Part shown: positions 61,237 to 64,000 of the stretch, one piece after another | How positions within the stretch are numbered: position 1 is the stretch's first letter | Layout of the letters: each line of letters begins with the position of its first letter | Assembly: GCA_003260075.1 (NCBI GenBank) | Contig: QLIY01000396.1 | Span: 1-64,000 of the forward strand | Source of the DNA: Phallusia mammillata | Taxonomy: Eukaryota > Chordata > Ascidiacea > Phlebobranchia > Ascidiidae | DNA: 64,000 nt | Direction: 5' to 3' | The notes under the pieces: generated by a model | Seen by the model: only the letters and a program-made list of their open reading frames with translations | Database searches by the model: none | Told to the model about the DNA's origin: nothing | Position numbers and translations under genes: made by a program

Positions 61237-64000
61237 TTACTTTGGCAAGTATTTTTCAAACTCCTTTGTTACTTGGGCTGTACCAAAATAGGCCTGCATA
61301 ACTTTTACCACAGCAATCTTGCCAGAACTTGCCATCTGGTCATGGTGATCTCTGATCCACTCAGTCATGGTATTCAGGTTGAAATCCACACCTTCTATGG
61401 AACTGTGCTCAAATTTGTCTTTTGGTCCCCAAGTGAAAGCAGACTTCACTTGTTCAAAGCTCAACTGATGATCACTTTTTACCTGGTAAAAGTAGGAAGA
61501 GCAATGTTTTTCTGCGAATAAATCTAATTATCTCTGAATATGATCATAGCGGAAGGCTAGTAACTTTAGGCATTATTTATCATTTAGGATAGGTCAAGTT
61601 TAAACGTTTATTTTTGACTCCTACTTAACCTAATTTAAGTACACTGACTCAATTCAACCAAAACCAAAGCATTAATTGCAAAATTTACTGCTGCATTTTG
61701 ATGAAATTGGCCAAAAATAAATGATTAGGATATGCATGTGTGGCTGAGAATGGACTTATGCACCACTTTCCGGGTTTCATATGATTTGGCACAACTATAT
61801 TGTAACTCAAACGCAAGCATTAAATAATCCATCTGTGTATTACTTAGAAAGATCGACATTTTACCACACAGCACTTACTCTTTCATCATTTAAGTCGATA
61901 AAACCACACATTCCCCACTCATGGGTATCAAATTTGAGATAAACAGTATTTAAGTGGATAGCCTTTGAATCTTCATTGTCCAAGGGAAGTCCAAGTTCCT
62001 GAAAATATTCAATCAAAATTTAAATGTAAACATGTACATGCATTTTTTCCTTTTTTAGGTTTTCAATTGAGTTAAATAGGTATGGTTGGAATTTGTTTCA
62101 TTTTTACCTCAGTCAATCCACGAGCAGCAGTTCTAACAAGTGAAACTGTTGCAGGATCAGCATCTTTGTCCAGGTAATCCAAAATGGAGCAACTTTCCAC
62201 AGCTCCACATGTATAAGCCCCTGGACTTGCCACACCTTGATCAAGTTAGCAACATTATAACAACTGGTTACAGACAAAAAACAGCAGTAAAACAAGCATT
62301 TACTAAATCAGACTTGTATAAACTGGCTAGTATTTCTTGCTTAATTTGATGTTAATTTGAAATGCTGGTAAATCTTGCTACAAATAACAACCAATATAAC
62401 ATTACAAAAATGGACCTTTGGCTCTTGATCTTTGAGTGAAAACAAATTTTCTCTTTCCACCTCCTTCTTTTGTAAGAACAGCAACATGTAGACCAAATGA
62501 TGTGCTGTAGATTTTATTAACTTCTCCTTTGTCTGGTACAATATTTGATTTCTCAATCTCATCAAAGCTTCTCCAGATGTCTCTGATTGCTCGGTGATGG
62601 CAATATGTTGACTGTTTAAATCTGCAAAGATTTCAACAACAAACCAAAAAAAGTAAACCAAAACTCTTTATTTGTCTAAATACCATAAGTTGAAAATCTT
62701 TTGAAAAAGGTGAGTAAACAGGAAACATAACATAAAAGTGCATGTTTGTTTACACTACATTACAATTTAATTTTGTTGTATAATATGTACCACTTCTCAC
62801 CTGAGTTCAATATGCTGACTTTCTTCTTCTCCTTCACGATCCAACACAATTTTCTTCAGAGCAATGTTTGGGTTGTTATCAATTATTTTTTGTTTTGCTT
62901 TCTGTAGATATTCTTTCTTGTTTTTAATGTACATTTTATCTAGGTGGTCTTCAATAGGACTGAAAAGAAACATTGCTTTTTATGAAATGCACAACCTTTT
63001 TAATTTTATAAAAGTATACTTACTGTTCCTCTTCGCTGTGCCTTTCCACAAGGCATAAAAGATTTTTTTCAACATAGGTTGGTTTGGGACTGTTGAAACG
63101 TTCTTCCATGGTGACATGCTCATCAACCTAGAGCAACAAAAAGGTTAGGTTTTGTTCTGGGATCACATCGTAGTCTTTACCTACTAAATGCTTAGTTCAG
63201 TCATTTACTTATTTAGGGATAACCCTAAAATTGCTACAACCATTGGACCATACTTCATTGCCTGTCTAAAACTGCAAAGCACATTTTATTTACCCATTTT
63301 ATGTTTTTATTGTAGTATTTTTTTATTAGCCTTAAGTACATATTGTGGACAGTTAATGAAACACTTTACATTTAAAAGAAATCACCAACCAAATGACTAG
63401 TACAAAGTTGTCAATTTAAAATAAACAATATATTCAATACCTCCTTAACCATTGAATCGACCACAAAGATGCTGGTGTTCATCAAAAACCCACAAGAAAA
63501 GAATTCACCCTTTGACTCTTTTAGTTTAAATGGATTTTCATCACTGAAGTGGTCAGCCACAATTTTCTGAAAGTTAGGGCATTTCTCCACATCTCCACAA
63601 CATTGCCAAATCAACTGATTAATTTTGCCACCAGCACTTCCATCAGAAATTGAGACTTTTACGTCATCAATATAAAGTGATTTGTTGTCGCTCAGTCTTA
63701 TTTCATGCTGTTGTCCTAAAGGAAATGCCAAAATAAAAAGAAAGAAACACAATTTTGTTCTTTAAACAAACAAACCAAACAAACGATTCTATGTAAGATT
63801 TTCGCAAATGAGTGTGCTAATTTGTAGTGAAAATTTTTGTGAAGCTATTTGAATAAATGTAGTTTTGTAGAAAACTAACACATTGGCTTATAAATTGTAA
63901 GTGGGTATAAGTGAAGGGCTAAACAAAGTGATTTTGCATTACTGAAACAACACCTTGGGAGAAATACTGTGTGGACATTTCCTCCCATGGACGTTTTCCA
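61237..64000 (-). CDS. Kinase/Nudix-like fusion protein, tandem copy B (truncated by the window edge)
   Basis: Exons within the window: 64000-63954 (kinase C-lobe, KRPWEEMSTQYF), 63918-63880, 63715-63441, 63127-63024, 62959-62801, 62621-62416, 62235-62108, 61998-61879 and 61482-61237. Lengths and phases match copy A exon for exon (39, 104, 159, 206, 128 and 120 bp are identical). The last exon is free of poly-G and ends EFEKYLPK. The middle exon has CGDVEKCPNFQKIVADHF, and the Nudix-like part shows the same RTAARGL and ELGL motif. The N-terminal kinase exons lie beyond 64000. The close match to copy A, including parts of introns, suggests a recent duplication or gene conversion. The link between exons 63918-63880 and 63715-63441 is unresolved, as in copy A. 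Confidence 0.8.

Overview
The window is animal genomic DNA, not bacterial. Every protein-coding gene found is split by spliceosomal introns (GT-AG, with one GC-AG), the background is AT-rich, and the families are metazoan: a C-terminal-motor kinesin, PAM16/Magmas, FUT8 with its C-terminal SH3 domain, and YIPF5. The short introns, tight gene spacing and abundance of small hAT-type inverted-repeat elements suggest a compact invertebrate deuterostome genome. An ascidian such as Ciona is my best guess, but nothing here proves it.

Layout: (1) 1-3026 is repeat-bearing and has no gene I can support. (2) 3027-16433, minus strand: a complete 25-exon kinesin-14 gene (KIFC3-like, about 1075 aa). (3) A 680-bp head-to-head interval leads to PAM16 (17114-19067, plus, 5 exons), which ends tail-to-tail with FUT8 (19285-24638, minus, 9 exons). 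(4) 24639-31710 holds hAT-type elements and a duplicated block but no gene I can support. (5) YIPF5 is at 31711-34000 (plus, 4 exons). (6) A small unrecognised minus-strand gene at 34609-36739 (5 exons, 117 aa) starts Met-Gly-Asn-Cys. It lies head-to-head, 185 bp away, with an unrecognised 407-aa coiled-coil gene (36925-42393, plus, 8 exons); a perfect 18-bp palindrome centred on a CRE site lies between them. (7) 42394-52111 is mostly gene-poor, except for a three-exon 71-aa ORF at 49331-49912. (8) 52112-64000 is a minus-strand tandem array of a gene coding for an unusual protein: TKL-like kinase domain, unrecognised middle region, and an IPP-isomerase-like Nudix domain at the C-terminus. Copy A is 52112-57724, copy B runs off the right edge, and a decayed kinase fragment plus a LACC1-like laccase-domain pseudogene sit between them.

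The window also carries many poly-G (or poly-C) tracts and three single N bases. Most short tracts, and two of the N bases, are flanked by near-identical duplications. In two places a tract replaces coding sequence that a paralogous copy keeps. I read them as assembly or base-calling artefacts, not biology. They inflate apparent exon duplications and create false poly-Gly and poly-Pro ORFs.

For the kinesin, PAM16, FUT8, YIPF5, MGNC, coiled-coil and 71-aa models I followed splice phase from start codon to stop codon and every model closes in frame. The kinase gene has one unresolved linker between its kinase and middle regions.
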